A DNA stretch of 64,000 nucleotides from Apostichopus japonicus. Lineage: Eukaryota; Echinodermata; Holothuroidea; Aspidochirotida; Stichopodidae. Under the pieces are notes generated by a model that did not search any database, was not told where the DNA came from, and saw nothing but the letters and a program-made list of their open reading frames with translations. Location: positions 24,101,166-24,165,165 of the forward strand of contig NC_092579.1 in assembly GCF_037975245.1 (NCBI RefSeq). The letters are read 5' to 3'. Below, piece after piece: positions 38,001 to 50,300 of the stretch. The position numbers were made by a program, and so were the translations under genes. The first letter of the stretch is position 1; every line of letters starts with the position of its first letter.

Positions 38001-38297
38001 AGATTTATGTCGAAACAGTGGGATTTCTTAATTGTATATAATTAATTAAATAAATCTTTAATCACTTAAATGGTGTACTTTCTTGGCTAATAAATATATA
38101 TATTATATATATAATTGAAATCATAATGAGTTGGAAAATCAAGAACAGTGAAAAAACTTCCAGCCTCCCTGGATTCGAACCCGGGCCTCCCACTTTATAT
38201 GGGGACACCCTAACCACTAGGCTATGGGCGCTGATTGTATGTCCAGAGGTTCGAAACCGGTAAGGAAGGTCGTAATTCCACTGTAGGCGTTTGTCAC

Positions 38298-38342
<45 letters not shown>

Positions 38343-41300
38343 AATATATATACATATTAATATTTGACAATATATGTCCTTACTGTGAGGGGAGATTTGT
38401 GGATATTAAGAGTAGCAGTACTCTAGATGGAGAATGTTTCTTTCGCTATTGATTATTAAGTGAAATACCCCCATTGCTTGGTTCAAGGTCAGTTATTAAA
38501 TATGCTGGACAAGTTTCGAGAGGTTGTAAAGTTCTTATTATCATGCAAAGTGGGAAAAGATTACACATGAGGGAAGTTTTTGAGTTTCCCAAGACTGAAT
38601 TTTCCATATATGGGAATGTCAGACTTCTGAGTTCTAATGATTGTTAGTTTGCCTTTCCTATTAAATAACAACTAAATCATTTTTTACATCAAATTAGAGG
38701 AATATACTTATAATTGAGCTGAAAATTGTGGAAAATATGCATTTAAACGTGGAAATAATATAACCTCCATGATCTGATTATTCCCCTTCAAGTAGCAGAA
38801 TGTCTCCTTGAAGTTCTGATCTCAACTTTCTACCCTTTTTGTTATAGTTAAAAAAAAACATACTTTAAGACAGGAAATGTTTAACATCTTTTTCTTCTTT
38901 TTCTTATTCCTGTTTTCTTTTGTCTTCTTCCCTGCCTTACTTTTATGCACTATCTGTGCCTTTAACCGACAATGTCACAGTCCTATGTGATGGCCTTGAA
39001 TACAAAATGGCTACCTTGATCTCCTTTGTCATGTAGACACTTCCTGATTCCTTAAAAATGGTTAAAAGATTAAAATATTCAACTTTTGCATCCACTGTTG
39101 GTAAAATTTCTGATGCTTTAAATGAGTTCATGTCATGTCACTACTCTGGATAGTTTTTATTTCAAATTATGAAGAAAATCATCCATTTTATTTTTAAAAG
39201 CTATGAAATTTGTGAAATCCAGTGGAATCATTCAAATTACTTGCTGATTAAAAATTCATTTGTTGTAGAAATCTAGAAGGAGTTTTTGATAATTGGCATT
39301 TTATTTTTGAGTACTTCTTTTGTAATTGTTGTCAAATTTGTTCAAAACGATGGAGACGGACGGCAAACAGCTGCTTGAAAACGATTGAAAGTTCTTGTAA
39401 ATCTTTTATTCCAGTGGGGTGACTTATCTACCTTTCCTTTTAGATATATACAAAATTGACACATTACAAATATTTGGCTAACTTTTTAATCTGAGTGAAA
39501 TAACATACTTTCCGCTTTCTAAGAGACTGGTAATGTTAAACTAGCAAATTTCCCAAGGGGATTTGAAAGCTAAAATCAGGCGGTTTAATAAAAGCTCATT
39601 TTACCTAAATTGGATGACATAAGATGGCGTAAAAAGATTTGGGTATAGTAAAGATGTGGCGCTTTGGGAATTAAGACGTAGGAGATACTTATTAGACCTG
39701 TAATTGGGCATCTGAGGCCAGATCAGGTCTTGGTAGGATGGTGTTTTCGATATTTCATTTACCTCACGCTCTTTCAGATAGTAGAAGTATACAGTCCTCT
39801 CATATACAGCAGTAAGTTCCAAAATGATCTGGCCATTAGTTCTTGCAAAATATTTAGATTTACCACATCCTTTGACACTTTATTCTTGATGTTTGAGGCA
39901 ACAGTTATATTAAACTATTACCCAAAGTAAAAGTACATATAATCAAATTAAGAAACCCTTCCTGAATTTCCACAAAAGTGAAAGTTAAGTGTGGCACTCT
40001 GGTTGTTGGGACAGCGTCTGAATGTGGACACGATGTCTTCACCTTTTTTCTTGTAGAAGTTTGTTTTATCTTAGATTGCAGCGCTCTCTTTCGTAGAGTA
40101 TCATACAGTATTACTCACAAATATAGCGCGGTAAGGAAACGTGTTCATCTGCAACCATTCTTAATTGATTTTCTTGGAACAATGTCAATGTCGTCTGCTT
40201 TAATAATTGAAACTGATGTAATTCCAACCGCCCTCATTATGAATATTCACTGAAGGTTCACAGGATTTCATCATACAATTTTTGCCCCGTTTTTGGCTCA
40301 TTTTAGATTCATTCGTAGTCACCAATTCAACCTTCAAAAATGTATTGTGTCTGTTGTTGCAGTTGGAACGGCGAATGGAAAAGTCAAATATAGGGGATAC
40401 ATTTTGGCAGGATGGGACCAAGTAAAGCAACAAAATCTGTTGGGGTTGACAAAGAAAATCATGTTAGAATATGTTTGGGGTAAATAAAAGGCAAAATCAG
40501 CACTATTCAAATTTATGATGTACTTCTTTTTTTAATTTTAATTGAACATCGTCAAGGACTATTCTTTGTTCACATGGTATATTGATATGAATTATACAAT
40601 GAATAATTAAACCAATTAACACTCAATCTGTTTGATATATTCATTTATAATAAATCTTGACCTCTGAACATTATTAACATATATAGTAATTGAAAACAAT
40701 TTATACAGAGGGAAGAATCTGAGACTATTTAAGGTCTACAATGCAGAACCAGTCCTAAATTGCTTGTATTTGCCTTAAGTAACTAATTGTTGAAGGAGGG
40801 ATAACTTGGGTAACCTTCTCTGTGTAACCGATAAAACTAAGACAACAACCTATTGTCTTTTTGTTTTCTACCAGACCCAGTTGTGCAAGTGCCTCTTCAC
40901 TCTCCGGAGACACTGACCTTCCTACCGGACCCTAAGGATGGGACTCTGTATGCTCTCGGTAGTACCGGGGAGGGTCTCAAGGTTAGTAAAGTCACCCTTC
41001 TTTTCCATCTTCGTATAACTGTTGATCCGATATAAAGAGAAAGTCTGGAGGCTTGTGGTTAATTCTCATAAATATATTCTTATTTGCAATAACTAGTATT
41101 AGATATTTAATAACACAGGATAGCAGCTTCTTTGTTGAAGGTTTTAAGGGATGTGTGCTCAGGTACTGTAATGTCATGCCTGGACGTCTCGGCTTGAGAA
41201 CATGACGACTGATTTAGATCTCTACAGAGGTTGTAGTGACATCAGCTTTTGGTAAAAGTTAAAGGTGATATACTTGCTACAGTGATCAAGCACTGCAATA

Positions 41301-44300
41301 TGGTGGTCTTCAATTGCCCAATGTAAGTTTCCTAAAAAAAAAATTAAAAAAAAAGAAATTCCTAAAAAAGAAATGTTTGTTTTGATTCTCCAAACTTTTA
41401 CTGCCCAGACACCCTTTTGCATATTACATTTAATCACACTCACACACATAAAATTGTGATATTGTCAGTGATATCTTCATTATCTGAAATGACCCTTTAC
41501 TATAGCTAGTGAGAGTTGATTCCTGATGTGGTGATCATTGTAAATTGGGATTCTAATATCCAGTAGTAGGAAAAATTAATCAAAATGAATGAAAGGAGTT
41601 GCTTTAAGTGAAGGGCACTGCCAATGTGATAAAGCTGATGCAGCCATACATCTTAATTTGTTGTTCATCTTAGGCCGTCTCTTGTTTAGACAAGTGTTTC
41701 ATTGACGTCACTCTGATTGCCAGATTTTCCTGTTTAGACGTGCGGGTCTTCTGACTTCCTTGAATTCAAACCGAATTTTGAAAATATTTATCTAGTTTAC
41801 CTGAATGCAAATAGAAACTATATTAATATGTGTTTTTTTTACACATTGTAAATAATGGTGATGTTTTTTCATCACCAGAACTGAAAGTTAAAATATACAG
41901 TCAGGTCAATTATTAGATGATATTAAAAGCTGAAATAAGAACGATGTTACGTTTCAAAGTAGGGCGGGCAATTCATAGAACTTACTTTTAAACAGAGCAA
42001 TAAATTTTTGAATTGAATTTAGAAACAGTGACTTTAGGAATTATCTTTGCTCTTTAACTATCTACCTCATACAAGCTCTATCTAGCTTTATCCAGCTCCA
42101 TCTAGCTCTGTCCCACACTATTTATCTCTGTCCAGCTCTAACCAGTTCTATCCAGTGCCATCCCACTCTAAATAGCTCTGTCCAGCTCCATCCAATTCTA
42201 TCCAGCTCTTGCAAGCTCTATCCAGCTCTTGCAAGCTCTATCCAACTCTTTCCTGTTCCATCTAGCTGTGTCCCACTCCATTTAGCTTGGCCAGCTCCAA
42301 CCAGTTCCCTCCAACTCTTTCAAGCTCAATCTAGCTCTATCTGCTCTATCCTACTCTATTTAGCTCTGTTCAGCTCTGCCCAATTCTATCCAGCTCTGAC
42401 AAGCTCTTTCCAGTTCCATCTAGCTCCATCCTACTCTATTTAGCTCTGTCCAGCTCCATCCAATTCCATCCAGCGCTTGCAAGCTCTATCCAGCACCTTC
42501 CAGTTCTATTTAGCTCTATTCTCATCTATTTAGCTCTGTCCAGCTCTGCCCAATTCTATCCAGCTCTGACAAGCTCTTTCCAGCTCCATCTAGCTGTATC
42601 CCACTCTATTCAGCTCTGTTAAGCTCCATCAATTTCTATCCAGCTCTGACAAGCTCGGTCTAGCTTTACCCCACTCTATTTAGCTCTGTCCAGCTCTGTC
42701 CAATTCCATCCAGCTCTTGCAATCTCTGACAAGCTTTATCCAGCTCTTTCCAGTTCCATCTAGCTCTATCCCACTCTATTTAGCTCTGTCCAGCTCCATC
42801 CAATTCTATCCAGCACTTGCAAGCTCTATCCAGCTCTTTCTAGTTCCATCTAGCTCTGTCCCACTCTATTTAGCTTGGCCAGCTCCAACCAGTTCTATCC
42901 AACTCTTTAAAGCTCCATCTAGCTCTGACAAGCTCCATCTAGCTGTATCCCACTCTGTTTAGCTCTGTCTAGTTCCATCCAATTCTATCCAGCTCTTGCA
43001 AGCTCTGACAAGTTCCATCTAGCTCTATCCCACCTATTTAGCTCAGCCCAGCTCCATCCAATTCCATCCAGCTCTTGCAATCATTGACAAGCTCTATCTA
43101 GCTCTATCCCACTTTATTTAGCTCTGTCCAGCTCCATCCAATCCTTGCCAGCGCTTGCAAGCTCTATCCAGCTCTTTCCAGTCCCATCTAGCTCTGTCCC
43201 ACTCTATTTAGCTCTTCCAGCTCCATCCAATTCCATCCAGCGCTTGCAAGCTCCATCTAGCTCTGACAAGCTCCATCTAGCTCTATCCCACTCTATTCAG
43301 CTAGATTAATATAATGCTGTCACGATGTAGATTATTATTATTAACTGGAATTGTCAAACTTTTCAGCTTTGCCTTTACGTGTGTATAATACTAACTTGAA
43401 TTGTGTCTGGATGATGGAAAATTGAGAATCAACTCAATTATTTCATTTCCAGTCTCATTAACGGTTACTTGGTGAATAAAACTAGATTGGCAACTTGAGA
43501 GAGTGGTCAACATGGCCTCATTGTAGCAATAAAGCAAATCATGAAAAACAAAATTTGGTCTACAAACTTAAATGTCAGCATTTTTTTAAGCCCCCATACT
43601 GGCTTACCATAACAAATGTATTTCATCTGTTGATTCTCATAACATGGATTTTTTTCCCATACCTCTCACGGTTTACAGCTTTTGGGGTAAAGCTGTACGA
43701 GATTCTTTGTCGTTGGCTCTGCTACGGTAAAAGCTTATCATTTCAAGAGTGTTTGAGTCAATTGAGGGCTTAGCTCTCCCCAAAATAAGTTGATGGAATT
43801 CTTCTTAAACCTATCATTGAATAATGATTGATGTTCACTTTAAAAAATTGTGTCAAACATTTAATAAATCATCCACCCCCATGTAAGGGTTTCTGCTAGA
43901 TTAAAATCAAATTCATCTTCTCTCTCTCTACAGAAACTTCCATTAACCATTCCAGATCTGGTGGCAACGTCCCCTTACCGTAGCAGCGATGGGATCCTGT
44001 ACACTGGTAAGACTGTGCACCTCTTGCCGCAAAAGGGTTCTTTGCACAAGCATACAGTATTCGTTCAGTTAAACACCATTTGTATAATGTGTTACATTTC
44101 TTCATCGCAGTATTTTAGAGGAGCTGAAAGGTTGACCTATACAAATTGGAGCAGTTTGAATAGTTATGCATGTACTGTTCTCATTGTATGTTGTTCTCTC
44201 ATGTTGATTTAGTTTATGTAGCTGCTCTCATGTTGATCCAGTTTATGTTGGAGCTCTCATGTTGATTCAGTTTATGTAGATGCCTTGATGTTGATTCAGT

Positions 44301-47300
44301 TTATGGTGCTGCTCTCATGTTGATTCAGTTTATGTTGATGCTCTCATGTTGATTCAGTTTATGTAGATGCTCTCATGTTGATTCAGTTTATGTAGATGCC
44401 TTTGTTGATTCAGTTTATGTTGAAGCTCTAATGTTGATTTCAGTTTATGTAGATGCCTTTTATGTTGATTCAGTTTATGTAGCTAATCTCATGTTCATTC
44501 AGTTTATGTAGATGCCTTTGTTGATTCAGTTTATGTTGAAGCTCTCATGTTGATTTCAGTTTATGTAGATGCCTTTATGTTGATTCAGTTTATGTTGATG
44601 CTCTAATGATGATTCAGTTTATGTAGATGCTCTCATGTTGATTCAGTTTATGTTGATGCTCTCATGTTGATTCAGTTTATTTTGATGCTCTCATGTTGAT
44701 TCAGTTTATTCAGCTGTTCTCGTGTTTATTTGGTTTTGTTTGGTTTCGTTATGTTTAATTTAGGTAAGGAGTCTTAAGCTGATTAGATCGCTTTAATATT
44801 CTTGGTAAGGGCTGTTGCTCTCTGAGGAGAGAATGAGAGGATATTTCATGGAATGTGCTCTCAGGTGGTAGAATTTTAGAAGAGAAATGCAACCATGTTA
44901 TAAACTCTACCTGCTTTAGTATACTGTGAGGTATGTCAAGGAGGAAAGGAAGGGGGTATATAAGGGGTGGAGAGGTGTTGGAAGATGATGGCAGAAGAGG
45001 TAGGGAAATAACAAAGCAAGATTAAGAGAACATTAATGGTAGTATGTGGTAGCTGATATGCAAGACTTGTATTTATTCAAGTGTACAGAATGAATTTATA
45101 GCACAGGATTTTAAACAGAATAATAATAATAAATAGATTAGGTTTGGTTCCTGCTGCAGCAGGTCAGTATACTGTTAGCTCATGCTTTTCGAACAAATAT
45201 TGATAATAACCTTGGAAACAAAAACAAGCAGTGATTTACCTTGTAACCCACATCCTGTAATGCAAGTCATGTCATTTCAACATCAACTTTGAAACTTGCA
45301 AAACATTCAAGACTAAGTTTTGAAATATAAGACAAAAGGGAAGCTTGTGAGGAGATAATGTTTAATTATGATCTGGACAACTCTGTCAACCTTCCCCCAC
45401 TACCCCTCCCCCACCCCCTCCCCCACCCGTCTACTCTTATGATTTAAGTATGAGATTTCTCAGCTTTCAGTCTCTGCTTTTAATTTCTGTTTTTATCAAA
45501 TTACCAATTCAATCTCACCCAGTTGTGATTTCTTTGCTTTTTCTTTATACGGATGTATTGGTTGTTGACTAGAAAGGTCTTTTTGGGGTTAGTTAGAGGT
45601 CAACATATTGTCCATATATAATGTATTAAAGGTTGACATTAGGCAGAGGGTTTGTCTTGATATGTCAAGTCCAATAAGAAGCAAAGAAAAGAGTTTGTGT
45701 GTTTCCATAGCCATTTCTTGTTTTCACTTTTTTTTGCAGCCTTACAATATGCTAAAATCTGTGGAAAACTCCTTTTAGGCTAAGTTGTTGGTGACGTTGG
45801 TTCCTCAGGAGCCTAAATCTCAAACGTTAATTCATTTCTATAAAAATTGCTCAATTTTAATAATTCAATAATAAGCATGTTTTTTAAACTGCATATGAAT
45901 ATGAACAACACAGTACCCTTGGCTGACATTTCAACACTGCTTGTCCTTATGCATTGTAGACATGTTATTTGAGGCGATAAAAGTCTCTTTTTTTCAAATC
46001 AAGTTTTGTATTGCGAGGGAGGAGGATGTCACTCAATGTCTTTGATGTGTTTAATAGACGCTAAGAGTCCAGCCGTTTTAAGCGTTGAGCCACAGTTGTG
46101 GAACGAATCCCTTCAACGATGATTGCTGTGTTTCTCTGACGGTCTGCAATGTATCAAAAATTAGTTCTGTGCCTAAAGTCGTCCCTCAAGAAGAGAAATA
46201 GATCTTTATATTTGTGACGATTTCAAAGAAGAGACTTTATCTTCAGCTGGATTTTCAAAGTTTGCTTCAGAATCAGCTGAGGTCAAAATATCAAAGATAA
46301 AGAATGCACAGTGCAACTCCTCGCATTCATTGTCCTCAAGATGTTTATTCCTCCTTCAACCTTCCAAGCAATTACATAACAACCAAAGAGAAACTTATCT
46401 GCACTGCAGCTCTCTACAGGGAAAGAAAATGGCCGACTTCAGTGCCCTTACTTCCTGTTCTTTCATATAAAACATAACGTTGCTGTTTATGTAGGTCAAC
46501 AGCTGTTCACCTATTGTTAGCGAAAATGATTGGCAAGAATCCAAGAACAGTGTTTTGACAGCTTGAAAAATTAATTCTAGAAATATTGGGCAGGTGGGGT
46601 GGGGGGGGGGAAGTTGAGCGAGGTTTCTAACATTGGGACATCAGTGAAGAACAAGGAGGCAAACCTCCAACATTGGGTGGATCAATAAAGTCTGGTGGCA
46701 ATAACATCGACTGTTGGCAGGATCAAGGGAGAATGTGTGTATCAAAATCCAGTGCAAATGGGATCCCAGCACCCTTGCTTTTACTACAATACTATCATAT
46801 GGTTACATGTATGATTGACTTCATAAATTCATAAATGTAAGTAACCACTTGTACAGTCATTTAGTCTGCAAGAGGCCTTTAACCAGTAAAATTAATTCAC
46901 ATTGATCACGACATTTGCATTGTCTTTCTATTTCAAGTGATGTACGTGATTCAGCTGAAACTAGATACAAGTATCAAACAGTCAGTCAAGAATTCCATTT
47001 TTTTCGTCTACTGTTCACTTTAAGAATTCTTGCTTATTCTGACCATTTCTAATACTAGGTAGGGATAGCTGCCATTCTTCAACAGAAGTGTTTCCTTAAC
47101 ATTTGTGATGGTTTTACAAAAATTACAATTGTGTGTTTGACTACATCAATCATTTTGGATCATGGGTTCAGGTCTGCCTAGATAGAGTAAACAAAAGTTT
47201 CAGTTTGTGATGAGAAAATTGAAATAATACTTACTTTGCCATGGGGAAGGTTTATTAAACCGCCCCCTCTTAACGGCTCATTAAGTGATTCCGTGGCCAG

Positions 47301-50300
47301 GATGGACAAACGAGATTTTTATAAACGAGCGTTCTCTTTACAGGATGATGTTAACATCTGGTTGGTCAATCATTATTATCTTTTGATATCAACCTATGGA
47401 ACGATCTTCAGAAAATTGAATCTGTGTTTGCTTGACTGAGCTTGAAGACCTCATATGTAATAAACATGGCAGGTGTGTGATCACGAAGAATCTGTTACTC
47501 GGACCTTACGCAAAATGAAAGCGAGAGAAAGATGACTAATGATGATAGGAATTTGTGGAGTTGAAAAGTGTTTACAGAAAATAAGACAGCTGGTTTGCAA
47601 TTATTTCAAGCATCAAACATTGCCTTTTCCTTTGCACTAAAACAATAGGGGGATGCACTAGAAGTGCTTTGTGAAAACTTCTGTACCAAAGCTATGAATT
47701 ATTTTGCCATGCTCAAAAACATGCAATTAGCTGTCAATTAACCGATAAATGAACGTGACAGCTTCTACCTCAATGTTAGTGTTGTAATGTGGGTGGAAGA
47801 GTGTTGTAATGTGGCTGTAAGAGTGTTGTAATGTGGGTGGAATAGTGTTGTAATGTGGCTGTAAGAGTGTTGTAATGTGGGTGGAAAAGTGTTGTAATGT
47901 GGCTGTAAGAGTGTTGTAATGTGACTGTAAGTGTGTTGTAATGTGGGTGTAAGAGTGCTGTAATGTGGCTGTAAGAGTGTTGTAATGTGGCTGTAAGAGT
48001 GTTGTAATGTGGGTGGAAGAGTGTTGTAATGTGGCTGTAAGAGTGTTGTAATGTGGGTGGAATAGTGTTGTAATGTGGCTGTAAGAGTGTTGTAATGTGG
48101 GTGGAAGTGTTGTAATGTGGCTGTAAGAGTGTTGTAATGTGACGGTAAGAGTGTTGTAATATGGGTGGAAGAGTGTTGTAATGTGGCTGTAAGAGTGTTG
48201 TAATGTGGCTGTAAGAGTGTTGTAATGTGGGTGGAAGAGTGTTGTAATGTGGCTGTAAGAGTGTTGTAATGTGGGTGGAAGAGTGTTGTAATGTGGCTGT
48301 AAGACTGTTGTAATGTGGCTGTAAGAGTGTTGTAATGTGACTGTAATAGTGTTGTAATGTGGCTGTAAGAGTGTTGTAATGTGGGTGGAAGAGTGTTGTA
48401 ATGTGGGTGGAATGGTGTTGTAATGTGGGTGGAATAGTGTTGTAATGTGGGTGGAATAGTGTTGTAATGTGGCTGTAAGAGTGTTGTAATGTGGCTGTAA
48501 GAGTGTTGTAATGTGGCTGTAAGTGTGTTGTAATGTGGGTGGAAGAGTGTTGTAATGTGGGTGTAAGAGTGTTGTAATGTGACTGTAAGAGTGTTGTAAT
48601 GTGGGTGGAAGGGTGTTGTAATGTGGCTGTAAGAGTGTTGTAATGTGGGTGGAATAGTGTTGTAATGTGGCTGTTAGAGTGTTGTAATGTGGCTGTTAGA
48701 GTGTTGTAATGTGGCTGTAAGAGTGTTGTAATGTGGGTGGAAGAGTGTTGTAATGTGGCTGTAAGAGTGTTGTAATGTGGGTGGAAGTGTTGTAATGTGG
48801 CTGTAATAGTGTTGTAATGTGACGGTAAGAGTGTTGTAATATTGGTGGAAGAGTGTTGTAATGTGGCTGTAAGAGTTTTGTAATGTGGCTGTAAGAGTGT
48901 TGTAATGTGGGTGGAAGAGTGTTGTAATGTGGCTGTAAGAGTGTTGTAATGTGAGTGGAAGAGTGTTGTAATGTGGCTGTAAGACTGTTGTAATGTGGCT
49001 GTAAGAGTGTTGTAATGTGACTGTAATAGTGTTGTAATGTGGCTGTAAGAGTGTTGTAATGTGGGTGGAAGAGTTGTAATGTGGGTGGAATGGTGTTGTA
49101 ATGTGGGTGGAATAGTGTTGTAATGTGACGGTAAGAGTGTTGTAATGTGGGTGGAAGAGTGTTGTAATGTGGCTGTAAGAGTTGTAATGTGGCTGTAAGA
49201 GTTGTAATGTGGCTGTAAGAGTGTTGTAATGTGGGTGGAAGGGTGTTGTAATGTGGCTGTAAGAGTGTTGTAATGTGGGTGGAAGAGTGTTGTAATGTGG
49301 CTGTAAGACTGTTGTTATGTGGCTGTAAGAGTGTTGTAATGTGACTGTAATAGTGTTGTAATGTGGCTGTAAGAGTGTTGTAATGTGGGTGGAAGAGTGT
49401 TGTAATGTGGGTGGAATGGTGTTGTAATGTGGGTGGAATTGTGTTGTAATGTGGGTGGAATAGTGTTGTATTGTGGCTGTAAGAGTGTTGTAATGTGGGT
49501 GGAAGAGTGTTGTAATGTGACTGTAAGAGTGTTGTAATGTGGGTGTAAGAGTGTTGTAATGTGGCTGTAAGAGTATTGTTATGTGGATGGAAGAGTGTTG
49601 TAATGTGGGTGGAATAGTGTTGTAATGTGGGTGGAATAGTGTTGTAATGTGACTGTAAGAGTGTTGTAATGTGACTGTAATAGTGTAATGTGGCTGTAAG
49701 AGTGTTGTAATGTGGGTGGAAGAGTTGTAATGTGGGTGGAATAGTGTTGTAATGTGGGTGGAATAGTGTTGTAATGTGGCTGTAAGAGTGTTGTAATGTG
49801 GCTGTAAGAGTGTTGTAATGTGGCTGTAAGTGTGTTGTAATGTGGGTGGAAGAGTGTTGTAATGTGGGTGGAATAGTGTTGTAATGTGGCTGTAAGAGTG
49901 TTGTAATGTGGCTGTAAGAGTGTTGTAATGTGGCTGTAAGAGTGTTGTAATGTGGCTGTAAAAGTGTTGTAATGTGGGTGGAATAGTGTTGTAATGTGGC
50001 TCTAAGAGTGTTGTAATGTGGCTGTAAGAGTGTTGTAATGTGGGTGGAAGAGTGTTGTAATGTGGCTGTAAGAGTGTTGTAATGTGGCTTTAAGAGTGTT
50101 GTAATGTGGGTGTAAGATTGTTGTGTGGGGCCATTCACCCCAGTGCTCTTAGCCATGTTAAGATCGAGGACTCTTGTTGTGACAGTATTTGTTCTATCAC
50201 TGCCGTGACTGCTGTAACTCTTTCCACTGTGGGGCGGGATATCCCTTTGTGGTAGTTCAGTATCCCCCTCAGAAATTGGATTGTCTGCATTGGGGTTGGC

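Larger units (their letters stand above)
33462..40874 (+). other. ERN1: ERN1 intron 2
   Basis: 7413 bp, phase 1. Apart from the LINE end, local duplication, tRNA-like element and microsatellite listed separately, I see only AT-rich DNA and a TG-rich tract near 36007-36050. Confidence 0.85.

Noticed and set aside
38157-38232. Functional tRNA gene
   Set aside because: The A and B boxes are good but the acceptor stem does not pair and there is no clear anticodon arm.
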